The translations under genes were made by a program, and so were the position numbers. The notes under the pieces are model-generated. The model was not told where the DNA came from. It did not search any database and was given only the letters and a program-made list of their open reading frames with translations. Below are positions 1 through 8,718 of a stretch of DNA of 64,000 nt, piece by piece (within the stretch, counting starts at the first letter, position 1; every line of letters starts with the position of its first letter). This DNA comes from Alteromonas hispanica (GTDB lineage Bacteria > Pseudomonadota > Gammaproteobacteria > Enterobacterales > Alteromonadaceae). Where the stretch lies: contig NZ_JAAAWP010000003.1 in the NCBI RefSeq assembly GCF_010500915.1, positions 434,001 through 498,000 on the forward strand. Reading direction: 5' to 3'.

Positions 1-17
1 AAACAGAGTAAAACACA

Positions 18-710
18 ATGAAAACGCTTGGCCTGATTGGCGGAATGAGTTGGGAATCTACGGTAAGCTACTACCAAATGATTAATCGCGGTGTAAACGC
101 AAAGCTCGGCGGTTTTCACAGCGCAAAATTGCTATTAAGTAGCGTTGATTTTGCCGTGATAGAGCAGCTTCAACGAGCCGGCGATTGGAATCAAATGGCC
201 GAACTTCTTAACAATGAGGCGCAAGTGCTTTCTCAAGCAGGTGCCGATGCCATTGTTATTTGCACAAATACCATGCATAAAGTAGCTGACGACGTTGTTA
301 AAGATCTCTCTATTCCATTGCTTCATATAGCCGACGCCACAGGTACATCTCTAGCCGCTAACAAGGTGAAAAAAGTGGGATTGCTTGGTACCCAATTCAC
401 TATGGAGCAAACCTTTTACACCGAGCGGTTAAAATCGCGTTTTGGTATAGAGGTTGTGGTTCCTTCCAAGCACGAGCGGGAAATTGTCCATAGGATCATT
501 TATGAGCAATTATGCAAAGGCGTGATTTGCACACAATCTCGCAGCGCGTATATTGAAATCATCGATAATCTTGCATCTGTAGGAGCAGAGGGCGTTATTC
601 TTGGCTGCACTGAAATTGCTTTACTAGTTCAGCAACTACATACTAACGTTCAACTGTATGACACCACAGCACTGCATGCCGCAGCTGCAGTGGATTTCGC
701 CACGGGGTAG
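18..710 (+). CDS. Aspartate/glutamate racemase family protein
   Basis: PLP-independent amino-acid racemase of the Asp/Glu racemase family (YgeA/RacD type), interconverting L- and D-forms of an acidic or other amino acid in the cytoplasm. The 230-residue length is usual for the family. The N-terminal LGLIGGMSWEST glycine loop is seen, and the two catalytic cysteines lie in ICTNTMH (Cys82) and LGCTEI (Cys197), so both acid/base residues are present. The Thr-Asn after the first Cys is also family-typical. Start ATG at 18 has only a weak purine stretch upstream, and its promoter lies outside the window. The actual substrate cannot be told from sequence; aspartate is the default guess. Confidence 0.9.
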   Translation: MKTLGLIGGMSWESTVSYYQMINRGVNAKLGGFHSAKLLLSSVDFAVIEQLQRAGDWNQMAELLNNEAQVLSQAGADAIVICTNTMHKVADDVVKDLSIPLLHIADATGTSLAANKVKKVGLLGTQFTMEQTFYTERLKSRFGIEVVVPSKHEREIVHRIIYEQLCKGVICTQSRSAYIEIIDNLASVGAEGVILGCTEIALLVQQLHTNVQLYDTTALHAAAAVDFATG

Positions 711-768
711 ATTTAAATACGCCGTATAAAATAGTCCCATTTGGGAATGATAAGAAGAAGGATACAAC

Positions 769-1152
769 ATGTTTAGCCATGTCATGTTAGGTGCGAATGA
801 CCTAGAAGCATCTAAAAAATTCTACGATGCCATTCTGGGCGTGCTTGGATTTGACGCCGGTGTTTATGACGAGCACGGTCGGATATTTTATTTCACCCCC
901 AAAGGCATACTCGCACTGACAAAGCCCATCAATGGCGAGGAAGCCACCCACGGTAACGGTTTCACTCTGGGCTTGGCTGCGCGCTCACCAGAAGTGGTGG
1001 ATGAATGGTTTAAAGTAGGTAGCGAAAATGGTGGCGTTGTGTGCGAGGATCCACCCGGCATTAGAGGCACCGAAGAGCGCCAGTTATACCTTGCTTATTT
1101 ACGCGATCCTGCGGGGAATAAACTCTGCGCAACACATATAATCCAAAAATAA
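769..1152 (+). CDS. VOC family (glyoxalase/bleomycin resistance-like) protein
   Basis: Single-domain vicinal oxygen chelate protein of 127 residues. It begins MFSHVMLGANDLEASKKFYD, the typical first beta-alpha unit with a metal-binding His near the N-terminus (His4), and ends with the second-module signature YLRDPAGNK. A clear AAGAAGGA ribosome site precedes the ATG. Proteins of this form are often annotated as glyoxalase-like, but nothing here shows that methylglyoxal adduct is the substrate. It follows the racemase by 58 bases in the same direction and may be co-transcribed. Confidence 0.85.
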   Translation: MFSHVMLGANDLEASKKFYDAILGVLGFDAGVYDEHGRIFYFTPKGILALTKPINGEEATHGNGFTLGLAARSPEVVDEWFKVGSENGGVVCEDPPGIRGTEERQLYLAYLRDPAGNKLCATHIIQK

Positions 1153-1169
1153 GCTCAAGACCTTTTGAT

Positions 1170-1197
1170 GTGGCAGAGAAGCCTGTTTTTCTGCCAC
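1170..1197. terminator. Hairpin between convergent VOC and MATE genes
   Basis: Perfect 8-bp arms (GTGGCAGA at 1170-1177, TCTGCCAC at 1190-1197) enclose a 12-base loop. The site lies 18 bases after the VOC stop codon. The following T-run is weak (CATCATTTT), so it could be a terminator for the VOC transcript or only a processing signal. Confidence 0.45.
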
Positions 1198-1265
1198 CAT
1201 CATTTTATGCACAGAAACTTTCTCAGCACCGCCAACCTTTTCATAACTCTAGCAGTATCAGCACA

Positions 1266-2612
1266 TTAACTTTCGCTGACTGACAACGCATTTTTAATGC
1301 CTAACTGGTAAAAGCTCACGCCCAGAGTCACTCCTCTGGCAAATAAGAATGCAATAAGCGCATACCACAGGCTCTTATTACCTGCATTTTGAGTAATAAA
1401 CCAAATAGGAAAATAAACGAATAATGCGCTCACCAGCATAGTGTTTCTCATTGACGAAGCCCTTGTTAACCCCACAAACACACCGTCGAACAAGAAGCAC
1501 CAATGGGCTAAAACAGGCAGCAGCACCATAAGAGGTAAATAGGGCAGTGCCGCTTCAACAATATCCCCATGCTCGGTGAGCAAACGAATAATGGACTCGC
1601 CAAATAGCCAAAAGCCAATGCTATAACCAACAGCAAAGAGCGTAGACCAAAATAACCCTTGGTAGGTTCTTCGTTTGATCTCTTGGTTGTCGCGGGCGCC
1701 TTTAGCTTCGCCCACCAAAGCTTCTACACCATAGGCGATACCATCTAATCCCAAGGCAATTAAAACAAAGAACTGCATTAATATCGCATTTACAGCCGCA
1801 GATGTTTCTCCATACCGAGCACCTTGTATGGTAAGAAACGCTAAACAGCCCTGTAATGCTAAATTGCGAATAAGCATATCGCCATTTAGCTTCATTAATA
1901 CGCGGCGAGCCGCGCGGTTAAACCAATCGCCTGCAATGCGTACGCCTTTTACCCGACCCAAGGCAATATACAACGCCATTGCCATCATACTGTATTCAGC
2001 GATAACACTAGCAAGGGCGACACCAGCGACGGAAAAACCAAGGCCATAAACAAATGCAACGTCGAGCCCAGCATTTAATAGATTTCCCACAATTTGAATG
2101 ATCATGACCTGCTTAGTTTTTTGCTGTCCTACCAGCCAACCTATAAGCACCAAATTCAGCATCGCTGCAGGCGCTCCCCACACTCGGGCTGCGAAATAAT
2201 CGTTTAAGTAACTTGCTACGCTCTCATTTGGCTGCGTAAGCGTTAACCCAACATGTAAAATAGGCTGTTGAAGCAGCAAAATGAGAATACCTAAAACACA
2301 AGAAAATGCCATGGCTTGCCAAAGTACTTTTGCCGATTCTACGGTCGGGTTTTCACTCCCTTTTGCCTGTGCACTTAGGCCCGTCGCAGACATCCTTAGA
2401 AACCCACAAACCCAATATATTTGCGTAAGAATAAGCGCAGCAACAGACGCTCCGGCAAGCATAGCTGGCACCTGCATATGCCCAAGCACTGCGGTATCTA
2501 CCAAGCCAAGCAGTGGTGTAGTGATATTGGCTAATATCATAGGCAGCGCAAGGGCAAGTAAACGTGTATGATCAAACCATAGTGGTTTATGCTGTTCGGT
2601 GGCAGTCGACAT
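1266..2612 (-). CDS. dinF: MATE family efflux transporter, DinF type
   Basis: Twelve-helix cation-coupled multidrug/organic-ion exporter of the inner membrane. The segment LALPMILANITTPLLGLVDTAVLGHM and the later VNAILMQFFVLIALGLDG(I)AYGVEAL track E. coli DinF closely as I remember it. A longer frame exists upstream to 2705, but the ATG at 2612 gives MSTATEQHKPLWFDHTRLLALALP, matching the usual DinF N-terminus (448 residues). In E. coli dinF lies immediately after lexA; here lexA is about 11 kb away with the oxidase cluster in between, and I see no CTGT-N8-ACAG box in front of this gene, so SOS control looks lost. Divergent from the deacetylase gene by 52 bases. Confidence 0.85.
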   Translation of the reverse strand: MSTATEQHKPLWFDHTRLLALALPMILANITTPLLGLVDTAVLGHMQVPAMLAGASVAALILTQIYWVCGFLRMSATGLSAQAKGSENPTVESAKVLWQAMAFSCVLGILILLLQQPILHVGLTLTQPNESVASYLNDYFAARVWGAPAAMLNLVLIGWLVGQQKTKQVMIIQIVGNLLNAGLDVAFVYGLGFSVAGVALASVIAEYSMMAMALYIALGRVKGVRIAGDWFNRAARRVLMKLNGDMLIRNLALQGCLAFLTIQGARYGETSAAVNAILMQFFVLIALGLDGIAYGVEALVGEAKGARDNQEIKRRTYQGLFWSTLFAVGYSIGFWLFGESIIRLLTEHGDIVEAALPYLPLMVLLPVLAHWCFLFDGVFVGLTRASSMRNTMLVSALFVYFPIWFITQNAGNKSLWYALIAFLFARGVTLGVSFYQLGIKNALSVSES

Positions 2613-2664
2613 CAAGGCTCTCAAACATGAAGGGTTAGGTAGAATAACTAGGGAGAAGTGTAAC

Positions 2665-3759
2665 ATGCTAATAACGATGAATAGAGAGAGTAAGTTCGTA
2701 AACAAACTCCTTGCTCATTTAACTGCTTGTGTGGCATTTATGTTGGTTTCGCTACACAGCGTTGCTGCGTCAAAAGACACCACAAATGCAGCCATTTTGC
2801 TTTATCACCATGTTTCAAATGACACACCGCCAAGCACAAGTGTGAGCCCAGATACTTTTCGTTCTCATATGCAGTATATTGCAAAAAACCATACCGTTGT
2901 TCCGCTTTCAGATGTGGTTAAAGCAATCTCTGAAAACCTTCCACTTCCCGACAATGCCGTTGCCATTACCTTTGACGACGGGTACGCCAATATTTTGCAC
3001 AATGCGCACCCAATTCTTTCTGAGTATGGGTTTTCCTACACAATATTTATCAACCCCAATGAAATTGGCGTAGGGCCTAAACAACTCTCATGGGAGCAGG
3101 TAAGCACGATGCACGAAGACGGTGTGCTGTTTGCCAACCACACTTTAGACCACCTGCACATGCTTAATAACGAATTCACCGACGACGAATGGCTTGAAAA
3201 AGTATGGCGAAATGTAGAAGCCGCTGAACAGAAAATAGAAGAGCAACTTGGCGTAAGTCTTAAATACCTTGCCTACCCTTTCGGTGAATTTAATTTAGCT
3301 CTGGCATCTAAATTAGAAGAGCACGGATATGTTGGTTTTGGACAGCATTCTGGCGCTGTAGGCCCAACCAGTAATTTGTTCGCATTACCGCGTTTCCCCG
3401 CTGCAGGGCCTTATGCAAAACTCGACACACTAAAGACAAAGCTCAACAGTTTAGCAATGCCCGTCACCCACACCTCTATGCCTGAGCCCCGCTTGAAAGA
3501 CAACGTGCTTAACGCGCCAATTACACTAACAGTATCAAAAGGTGATGTGCGCCTATCACAGGTAAATTGCTTTTATGCAGGAAGCAGTATTAATACTGAG
3601 GTTAACAATCAAAAAATAAGCTTCTCTATTGAGGGTGAATTGCCCGTTGGCCGTTCTAGGGTTAACTGTACTGCTCCATCTGAATCTATGGCAGGACGCT
3701 TTTATTGGTATTCTGTGCCATTTTTCCTCGCCAATAGTGAGGGTAAATATCCCGATTAA
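2665..3759 (+). CDS. Secreted polysaccharide deacetylase family protein (carbohydrate esterase 4)
   Basis: NodB-type deacetylase acting on an N-acetylated or O-acetylated glycan in the periplasm or outside. From the ATG at 2665, with GGGAG 9 bases upstream, the 364-residue protein starts with a signal peptide (hydrophobic ACVAFMLVSLHSVAA). CE4 motifs are intact: LLYHHVS near the N-terminus, TFDDG (Asp104/Asp105, catalytic and metal), FANHTLDHLHM (metal His159 and His163) and AYPFGEFN (motif 3). About 100 C-terminal residues beyond the deacetylase core look beta-rich and are unassigned. Closest named relatives are YadE- or PgaB-like deacetylases; the substrate is unknown and no polysaccharide operon is nearby. 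Confidence 0.85.
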   Translation: MLITMNRESKFVNKLLAHLTACVAFMLVSLHSVAASKDTTNAAILLYHHVSNDTPPSTSVSPDTFRSHMQYIAKNHTVVPLSDVVKAISENLPLPDNAVAITFDDGYANILHNAHPILSEYGFSYTIFINPNEIGVGPKQLSWEQVSTMHEDGVLFANHTLDHLHMLNNEFTDDEWLEKVWRNVEAAEQKIEEQLGVSLKYLAYPFGEFNLALASKLEEHGYVGFGQHSGAVGPTSNLFALPRFPAAGPYAKLDTLKTKLNSLAMPVTHTSMPEPRLKDNVLNAPITLTVSKGDVRLSQVNCFYAGSSINTEVNNQKISFSIEGELPVGRSRVNCTAPSESMAGRFYWYSVPFFLANSEGKYPD

Positions 3760-3768
3760 ATGTTAATG

Positions 3769-3789
3769 ACCTTTTCTCAACGAAAAGGT
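3769..3789 (+). terminator. Hairpin after the deacetylase gene
   Basis: Arms ACCTTTTC (3769-3776) and GAAAAGGT (3782-3789) are perfect complements around a 5-base loop, 10 bases past the stop codon. Only TTTG follows, so termination strength is doubtful. Confidence 0.4.
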
Positions 3790-3848
3790 TTGCTATTGGG
3801 GCAATGGAAATGAAATAAGAATATTGGATAACAGTAAGCAGAAAGATG

Positions 3849-3873
3849 TAATGGCCTTAATATAAGGCCATTA
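3849..3873 (-). terminator. Hairpin at the distal end of the cytochrome oxidase operon
   Basis: Perfect 10-bp inverted repeat, TAATGGCCTT / AAGGCCATTA, with a 5-base loop, 17 bases downstream of the last gene of the minus-strand cta cluster. There is no strong T-run on either strand, so it may protect the 3' end instead of acting as an intrinsic terminator. Confidence 0.45.
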
Positions 3874-3889
3874 ATCAAAGGTAATACGT

Positions 3890-4480
3890 TTACAGCGCTT
3901 CGCGAGAGAAACGAATAAAACCTTTATTTACAGAGTCCTCAATAAAACCCTGAGATTGATAAAAACGAATGGCAGCAATATTAGAAACTTCAACGTCTAA
4001 TACTAAATGTCGTTTTTTAAGGACTTTGGCCTGCTCAAACATTGTCTGAACAAGCTTACGACCAACACCTTGTCGCTGTCCCTCTGTTGCAACGGCCAAA
4101 TGACCAATCATTAACTCGGTGTTACCAGGCGGTGTTAAATTAACAGCTACCGTTTGATTTCGCATTACCACCTGAATGGCTTCATCAAGAGTGAAGTAAG
4201 ACGTTATACTGTCCAACGTAGCCCTATCAAATGCCGCGCCCAATTTGCTGTGCCAAGCGGTGACTAAGCCTAGCACTGTGTTATCTTTTTCAGCCACCCA
4301 ATGATTTTTGAAACCGTATTGACCTCCACCCAGCTCCCATGAGTGAGTCAGGTAGCCCATGGCCGTCTTATTTTTGTCATGCCCAAAAATAGCAGTGAGT
4401 AATGATTCGGCAGCGCTTAAAATGAGCGGCGCTGCGAAAGCGGCGTCAGATGCCACGCCCGGCCTGATATTTATTTCCAT
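3890..4480 (-). CDS. GNAT family N-acetyltransferase, last gene of the cta cluster
   Basis: Acetyl-CoA dependent N-acyltransferase fold of 196 residues. The CoA pyrophosphate-binding motif is QRQGVG in the stretch ATEGQRQGVGRKLVQ, followed by the typical C-terminal FYQSQGF strand-helix. A TTG at 4495 could add five residues but overlaps the SCO gene; the ATG at 4480, four bases past the SCO stop codon, is the more natural start. Its position right behind the SCO gene suggests co-transcription with the oxidase assembly genes, but no acetylation step is known to me in oxidase assembly, so a functional link is unproven. Substrate unknown. Confidence 0.8.
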   Translation of the reverse strand: MEINIRPGVASDAAFAAPLILSAAESLLTAIFGHDKNKTAMGYLTHSWELGGGQYGFKNHWVAEKDNTVLGLVTAWHSKLGAAFDRATLDSITSYFTLDEAIQVVMRNQTVAVNLTPPGNTELMIGHLAVATEGQRQGVGRKLVQTMFEQAKVLKKRHLVLDVEVSNIAAIRFYQSQGFIEDSVNKGFIRFSREAL

Positions 4481-4484
4481 ATAA

Positions 4485-5132
4485 CTACTTCGCAATAATA
4501 ATTGGCATGTCTGCCAGAATCTGCTGAGGATCGCTTATCGACAGTTTTCCTGGTTGTCTCGTTGGTTTGAATCTTCCCACTACTCGCCCTTCAGGGTCGA
4601 TAAGCACTACTGATGCGCTGTGGTCTACGAGGTAATTCGGATTGTCTGTGCTGTCAGCGATGGCGTACATCATGCCAAGGTTTCTGACAAACGGAAAAAG
4701 CGATTTATGCTCACCTGTGACCGCAATGAACTCTTTATTAAAATAGCTCACATATTCAGAAAGTCTATTTAAAGTGTCTCTTTTAGGGTCGATTGACACA
4801 AACACGACGCGTATAGGATAAACACTGTCGATTTGCTGCAGCTGTGGATAAATACCATTTAATTCGGCCATGGTGGTTGGGCATATATCGGGGCAGAAGG
4901 TATAACCTACAAACACCAAGCTCCATTGTTCTTTAAGCGATGCCTCAGTGAACTCTTTGCCGCTGTGGTGTGAAAGTGTAAAAGGGGCAATAGCTCGAGG
5001 TTGCGGGTACTCTTGGAAATAGGCTGGAGTGTTGCTACTGTCTGTGCTCGGTGGCGCTATGTAAAGCGCACCGATAACACCACCAATTAGAGCAACAAAC
5101 GCAACAACTCCTACAAAAAACTTCTGATTCAT
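4485..5132 (-). CDS. SCO1/SenC/PrrC family copper chaperone
   Basis: Membrane-anchored periplasmic thioredoxin-fold protein that delivers copper or maintains the cysteines of the CuA centre of cytochrome oxidase subunit II. One N-terminal membrane segment (residues about 5-26) precedes the domain. The copper ligands are present: Cys80 and Cys84 in [10 protein letters not shown] and His171 in LVDHSA. Length 215 is normal. The start ATG overlaps the heme O synthase stop as ATGA, showing translational coupling inside the cta operon. Confidence 0.95.
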   Translation of the reverse strand: MNQKFFVGVVAFVALIGGVIGALYIAPPSTDSSNTPAYFQEYPQPRAIAPFTLSHHSGKEFTEASLKEQWSLVFVGYTFCPDICPTTMAELNGIYPQLQQIDSVYPIRVVFVSIDPKRDTLNRLSEYVSYFNKEFIAVTGEHKSLFPFVRNLGMMYAIADSTDNPNYLVDHSASVVLIDPEGRVVGRFKPTRQPGKLSISDPQQILADMPIIIAK

Positions 5133-6046
5133 AAACTCACTGGTATGTAATGATCGAGTAGCAATACCACAAACAATACCATGAGATGAATAATAGAGAA
5201 CCTAAAAGTTTTCATCGCCGTTTGCTCGTCTGCTGCGAACTTTAATTTTAAAGCGTACAGCAAAAAGCCAATGTTTAACGCGCTCGAACCGACTAAATAG
5301 ATCATGTCGCTCATGCCAGTTAAATAGGGTAACAAGCAAACTAGGCCGAGCAATACCGTGTAAGCCAGCACCGATGTTTTAGTGAATGATACGCCGTGAG
5401 TAACAGGCAGCATGGGAACTTTCGCTTTTGCGTAGTCTTTCTCTCGGTGAATGGCCAGCGCCCAAAAATGAGGCGGTGTCCACGTAAAGATAATAAGAAC
5501 GAGTAGCAGCGCATGGGCGTGTATTTCACCTGTTACCGCTGTCCACCCTAGTAACGGAGGCGCTGCCCCAGCAAGGCCACCAATGACAATATTCTGCGGC
5601 GTTGCTCGCTTTAGATACATGGTATAGACAAACGCATAACCTACAAGACTGGCGAATGTTAGCCATGCAGTAAGCATATTGACAAAAACTGCCAACACGG
5701 CGAAGCCAACTACGCCTAATATACCGGCAAACCACAGGGCGTTATTTATACTTACTTTGCCCTTTGCCACGGGCCGGTTAAAAGTGCGGGCCATAACGCT
5801 ATCTATTTTATGGTCGACAACATGATTAATTACCGCCGCTGAAGCCGACAGCATGCCAATACCTATAAGGCCGCTAATAAGCGTCATAGCATTTACCCAA
5901 TTAGGCGTTGCTAAACACATGCCCACCAATGCGGTTAAAAGAAGCAACATAACCACATTCGGCTTTGTCATTTCATAATAATCTTTCCATGAAACAGTGT
6001 TATGCGAGCGCGCCGCGCGAGATTGAAGAGAGGCTGATTTAGCCAT
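5129..6046 (-). CDS. ctaB: Protoheme IX farnesyltransferase (heme O synthase)
   Basis: Polytopic inner-membrane prenyltransferase that adds farnesyl to protoheme to make heme O, the precursor of heme A. UbiA-family fold with the first Asp-rich motif NHVVDHKID (Asn74, Asp78, Asp82) followed by [10 protein letters not shown], and the second region around [15 protein letters not shown]. The frame is open to 6238, but the ATG at 6046 has a near-perfect AGGAGG seven bases upstream and yields the family-standard 305 residues beginning [10 protein letters not shown]. It overlaps the heme A synthase stop by 8 bases. Also called cyoE/ctaB; the neighbouring caa3 genes favour ctaB. Confidence 0.96.
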   Translation of the reverse strand: MAKSASLQSRAARSHNTVSWKDYYEMTKPNVVMLLLLTALVGMCLATPNWVNAMTLISGLIGIGMLSASAAVINHVVDHKIDSVMARTFNRPVAKGKVSINNALWFAGILGVVGFAVLAVFVNMLTAWLTFASLVGYAFVYTMYLKRATPQNIVIGGLAGAAPPLLGWTAVTGEIHAHALLLVLIIFTWTPPHFWALAIHREKDYAKAKVPMLPVTHGVSFTKTSVLAYTVLLGLVCLLPYLTGMSDMIYLVGSSALNIGFLLYALKLKFAADEQTAMKTFRFSIIHLMVLFVVLLLDHYIPVSL

Positions 6047-7202
6047 GAAGACCTCCTGTAGCCTTAGATAAGGCCTGTGGCAATGGGTGAGACGACGAAG
6101 CTGCATTATCTGATGCAGCATAAACAGATGCAGAGCGAGAAAATAACTCAGTGCGCGGGCTGTAAAGAGAAAACACGATGCCCAATAGCGAAAGAAGTAA
6201 AATGGCAGCGACTGCGTTGTGGAGCACAGCCACAGCAAGAGGTAGCGCGAACACCACGTTACTAATGCCCAACGCTACCTGAGCAAAAAGGCAACCAATC
6301 ATTATCTTGCTTAATCTTTTTTGAGAGGGCGAAATGCTAGCTAAGCTGCTGCCTTTCGAGGAGCGACTAAATAACATGGCAACTCCCAAAGCCATGAGAT
6401 ATACGAAGGTAATGAGCGCTCCAGCGCGATGAACAATATGCATGGTGGCTCGCTCGCCATAGTCATGAGCACCAAACTCGTAGTTATCTGCATCGGGAAC
6501 ACTAAATGCACCTGCGAAATCGAGTCGGCTTTGCCATCCCTCTTCGCAAATTGGCATATCTGTGCAGGCAAGTGCCGCGTAGTTGGCAGAAGTCCATCCG
6601 CCCAACGCTATTTGTATTACAAGAACGCCAACACCAATAGAAGCAAATACCTTAAAACCACTGGCAGATTTACCATCACTACTTGTTTGATGGACAGCGC
6701 TGGCTTGATGGTTAGTATTCGGATGTTGAGTGAATTCAGCCTCACGTAACCTCAGGTACAAAATAAATAGGCAAGAAAGCACACTGAAACCACCAAGCAG
6801 ATGCCCCATCACCACCACAGGTAATAAATTCAGCGTCACGGTCCACATGCCTAACGCAGCTTGAAAGGTGACTAGCCCCAATAACATAAGCGGTAGTTTT
6901 AGCGGTGTGCCCTGTTTACGCTGTCTGATGGCAATGAACGCGATGGCTGCTATGCATAATCCTAATGTACCTGCGAAATAACGGTGAATCATTTCGTTCC
7001 ATGCTTTGAACGCTTCAACTGGGCGTTCTGGGTAGGCCGCATTTGCCGCACTCACTTTTTCATCGCCAAGCGGCACGGTTAAATTGCCATAACAGCCGGG
7101 CCAGTCTGGGCAGCCAAGCCCAGCATCTGTAAGGCGTGTATAGGCCCCAAGGACAATAACAAAGGCAGCTAAAAAAAGACTAAACAGCGTGAGTTTTTTC
7201 AT
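6039..7202 (-). CDS. ctaA: Heme A synthase, COX15/CtaA family
   Basis: Eight-helix membrane monooxygenase converting heme O to heme A for the caa3 oxidase. N-terminal [21 protein letters not shown] carries the paired cysteines seen in many COX15/CtaA proteins; [23 protein letters not shown] and [11 protein letters not shown] supply the conserved heme-binding histidines. A GTG at 7211 would overlap the upstream gene; the ATG at 7202 has AGGGTG seven bases before it and starts [10 protein letters not shown] (387 residues). It precedes ctaB with an 8-base overlap, so the two steps of heme A synthesis are coupled. Confidence 0.95.
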   Translation of the reverse strand: MKKLTLFSLFLAAFVIVLGAYTRLTDAGLGCPDWPGCYGNLTVPLGDEKVSAANAAYPERPVEAFKAWNEMIHRYFAGTLGLCIAAIAFIAIRQRKQGTPLKLPLMLLGLVTFQAALGMWTVTLNLLPVVVMGHLLGGFSVLSCLFILYLRLREAEFTQHPNTNHQASAVHQTSSDGKSASGFKVFASIGVGVLVIQIALGGWTSANYAALACTDMPICEEGWQSRLDFAGAFSVPDADNYEFGAHDYGERATMHIVHRAGALITFVYLMALGVAMLFSRSSKGSSLASISPSQKRLSKIMIGCLFAQVALGISNVVFALPLAVAVLHNAVAAILLLSLLGIVFSLYSPRTELFSRSASVYAASDNAASSSHPLPQALSKATGGLHG

Positions 7203-7207
7203 GGCTA

Positions 7208-7747
7208 TCACCCTATACGCGATAATTTAAGCAATTTTTTGATATCAGCGAGCATGTTACGACTCTCCATCACCGCCTCTTCTTTATCTTCACTGATCTG
7301 ATAAAAAAGCATGGCGTTATTTAGCGTGTCGACAACATAAACGCTTTGAAAAGCTAACGGCCCCGTGTCATCTACCGACAACGTAGCGACATTAGGGTAA
7401 TCGGCTAATGACGCGAGTGCAGTTTTGTCGCTATTTGGCGTGGTTAATACCAGCGCTTGAGCGCGATCAGACTCTTTCCCTAACGCCAGCCACACCTGAT
7501 TAATACTAAACAGAGCGTTTGCACAACGCAGGTCGCACTGTTCAGGCAAAATATAAAGAAGACGCCAAGTTGGTGAGCTTTCTTTTAGCATGGTGCTTAA
7601 ATCAAGGGTTGGCTGAAGCAATGCGCCTTTATTTGTAGACGCTTTGTTGAACCAATCGTTTTCTAGCGCAATTTTCGCTAACACCACCGGAAGAACAAAA
7701 ACGGCGACCATAATAATTAGTGTTTTTTTGGAAGTAGTATTACTCAT
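7208..7747 (-). CDS. Cytochrome oxidase-associated membrane protein with thioredoxin-like CxxxC
   Basis: Small protein of 179 residues between SURF1 and heme A synthase. One N-terminal membrane segment (about residues 8-26) is followed by a periplasmic domain. The stretch WRLLYILPEQCDLRCANAL has a CxxxC pair placed after a beta strand, as in SCO proteins, and QALVLTT and YVVDTLNNAMLFY resemble later thioredoxin-fold strands. I see no SCO-type VDHSA histidine. Start ATG 7747 has AAGGA seven bases upstream. Proteins at this locus are conserved in pseudomonads and alteromonads but lack an assigned role; a second, SCO-like metallochaperone or thiol reductant is an inference. Confidence 0.75.
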   Translation of the reverse strand: MSNTTSKKTLIIMVAVFVLPVVLAKIALENDWFNKASTNKGALLQPTLDLSTMLKESSPTWRLLYILPEQCDLRCANALFSINQVWLALGKESDRAQALVLTTPNSDKTALASLADYPNVATLSVDDTGPLAFQSVYVVDTLNNAMLFYQISEDKEEAVMESRNMLADIKKLLKLSRIG

Positions 7748-8444
7748 GAATACGTCCTTTTTTACTGATTGCGAAGCCACCTATGGCTGCCGCAGCGATG
7801 GCTAAACCAAACCATTGCACTGCGTAACCAAGGTGTTTTTCTGGCGGCATAACAACCGGCTTATAATCGCGAACAAAAGCCGGGTCTTTTGAGGTGAGCT
7901 CAACAACATAAGGTAAAAGTGCAACATTTAAACTTTCACTTAACGATTTGAACGCTATCTGTTGGACAAGGGCAGGAAAACTGGGAAGGCTGACATTAGT
8001 CTCAGTAACAAGGGGGTTGTCTCCAGGAACGGTCACAATGCCGTCAAATTGGCGTGTCGCACTTGATAGGTTAACCTGGGGTATTGTTCGCGTTAAGTCT
8101 GGCGCCGGTATCCAGCCATAGTTAACTAAAATCCAGCCTGCATTAGTCAACACAGGCGCAAATACATCAAAGCCAACTTTTTGTTCATGGATTTGATTAT
8201 CAAGCAATAAAGCGCGCTCGCCATCCGGTGTACCCACAAAGCTGATTGCAATATCTCTGGGATCTTCTTCCATCAGCGCATCGGTTAAGCTAAGGCTTTC
8301 ATTGCTTTGCTTTTGCGCTATGCTTGCTAAACGCTGCTGTTTTTCGACCATACGCTCCAGTTGCCAAAAACCCAGGCCACACATCGCCGCCACACTCACT
8401 GCGGTGACTAGCCAAGGAAATAAAAACTGAAAACGTTGTGACAT
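7740..8444 (-). CDS. SURF1 family cytochrome oxidase assembly protein
   Basis: Inner-membrane assembly factor that helps insert heme A into subunit I. Two membrane helices flank a periplasmic domain: LVTAVSVAAMCGLGFWQLERMVEK at the N-terminus (the GFWQLERM motif is diagnostic) and LGYAVQWFGLAIAAAAIGGF at the C-terminus, with YAVQWF also typical. ILVNYGWIP is a core SURF1 strand. ATG at 8444 has GGAG nine bases upstream, giving 234 residues. It overlaps the next gene by 8 bases. Divergent from the DUF2909 gene, so a promoter for the SURF1-to-SCO part may lie at 8445-8483. Confidence 0.93.
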   Translation of the reverse strand: MSQRFQFLFPWLVTAVSVAAMCGLGFWQLERMVEKQQRLASIAQKQSNESLSLTDALMEEDPRDIAISFVGTPDGERALLLDNQIHEQKVGFDVFAPVLTNAGWILVNYGWIPAPDLTRTIPQVNLSSATRQFDGIVTVPGDNPLVTETNVSLPSFPALVQQIAFKSLSESLNVALLPYVVELTSKDPAFVRDYKPVVMPPEKHLGYAVQWFGLAIAAAAIGGFAISKKGRIHE

Positions 8445-8483
8445 ACTTAACAGCTCCAACCAAAACAAATAAAAAAAGAAGAG

Positions 8484-8699
8484 ATGGTTATGTTAATAAA
8501 AGTAATCCTTGTCGCCCTGGTGTTATTTATGATTGTTAATCTTTTTATGGCCATGCGTGTGATGATGAAAAACGATCCTAAAGATGGGCCTATGAGCAAA
8601 TATATCGGCCGAAGGGTACTTACCTCTGTCATCATCGTTGTACTTATATTGATAGCCATTGGAACTGGGTTAATTTCGCCAAACCCTAGGCCTTATTAG
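8484..8699 (+). CDS. DUF2909 small twin-helix membrane protein inside the cta cluster
   Basis: A 71-residue protein with two hydrophobic helices (about 4-25 and 45-63) around a basic hinge with KNDPKDGP. It fits DUF2909, a family found beside subunit III and SURF1 genes. It is read on the plus strand between ctaE and the SURF1 gene, both on the minus strand. Alternative start ATG two codons in (8490). Its job is unknown; location suggests an oxidase assembly or accessory factor. Confidence 0.75.
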   Translation: MVMLIKVILVALVLFMIVNLFMAMRVMMKNDPKDGPMSKYIGRRVLTSVIIVVLILIAIGTGLISPNPRPY

Positions 8700-8718
8700 G
8701 GCTTAGCGACTAGCTGCG

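Noticed and set aside
2599-2664. N-terminal extension of the deacetylase, overlapping dinF
   Set aside because: It would displace the signal peptide; the ATG at 2665 has a proper ribosome site.
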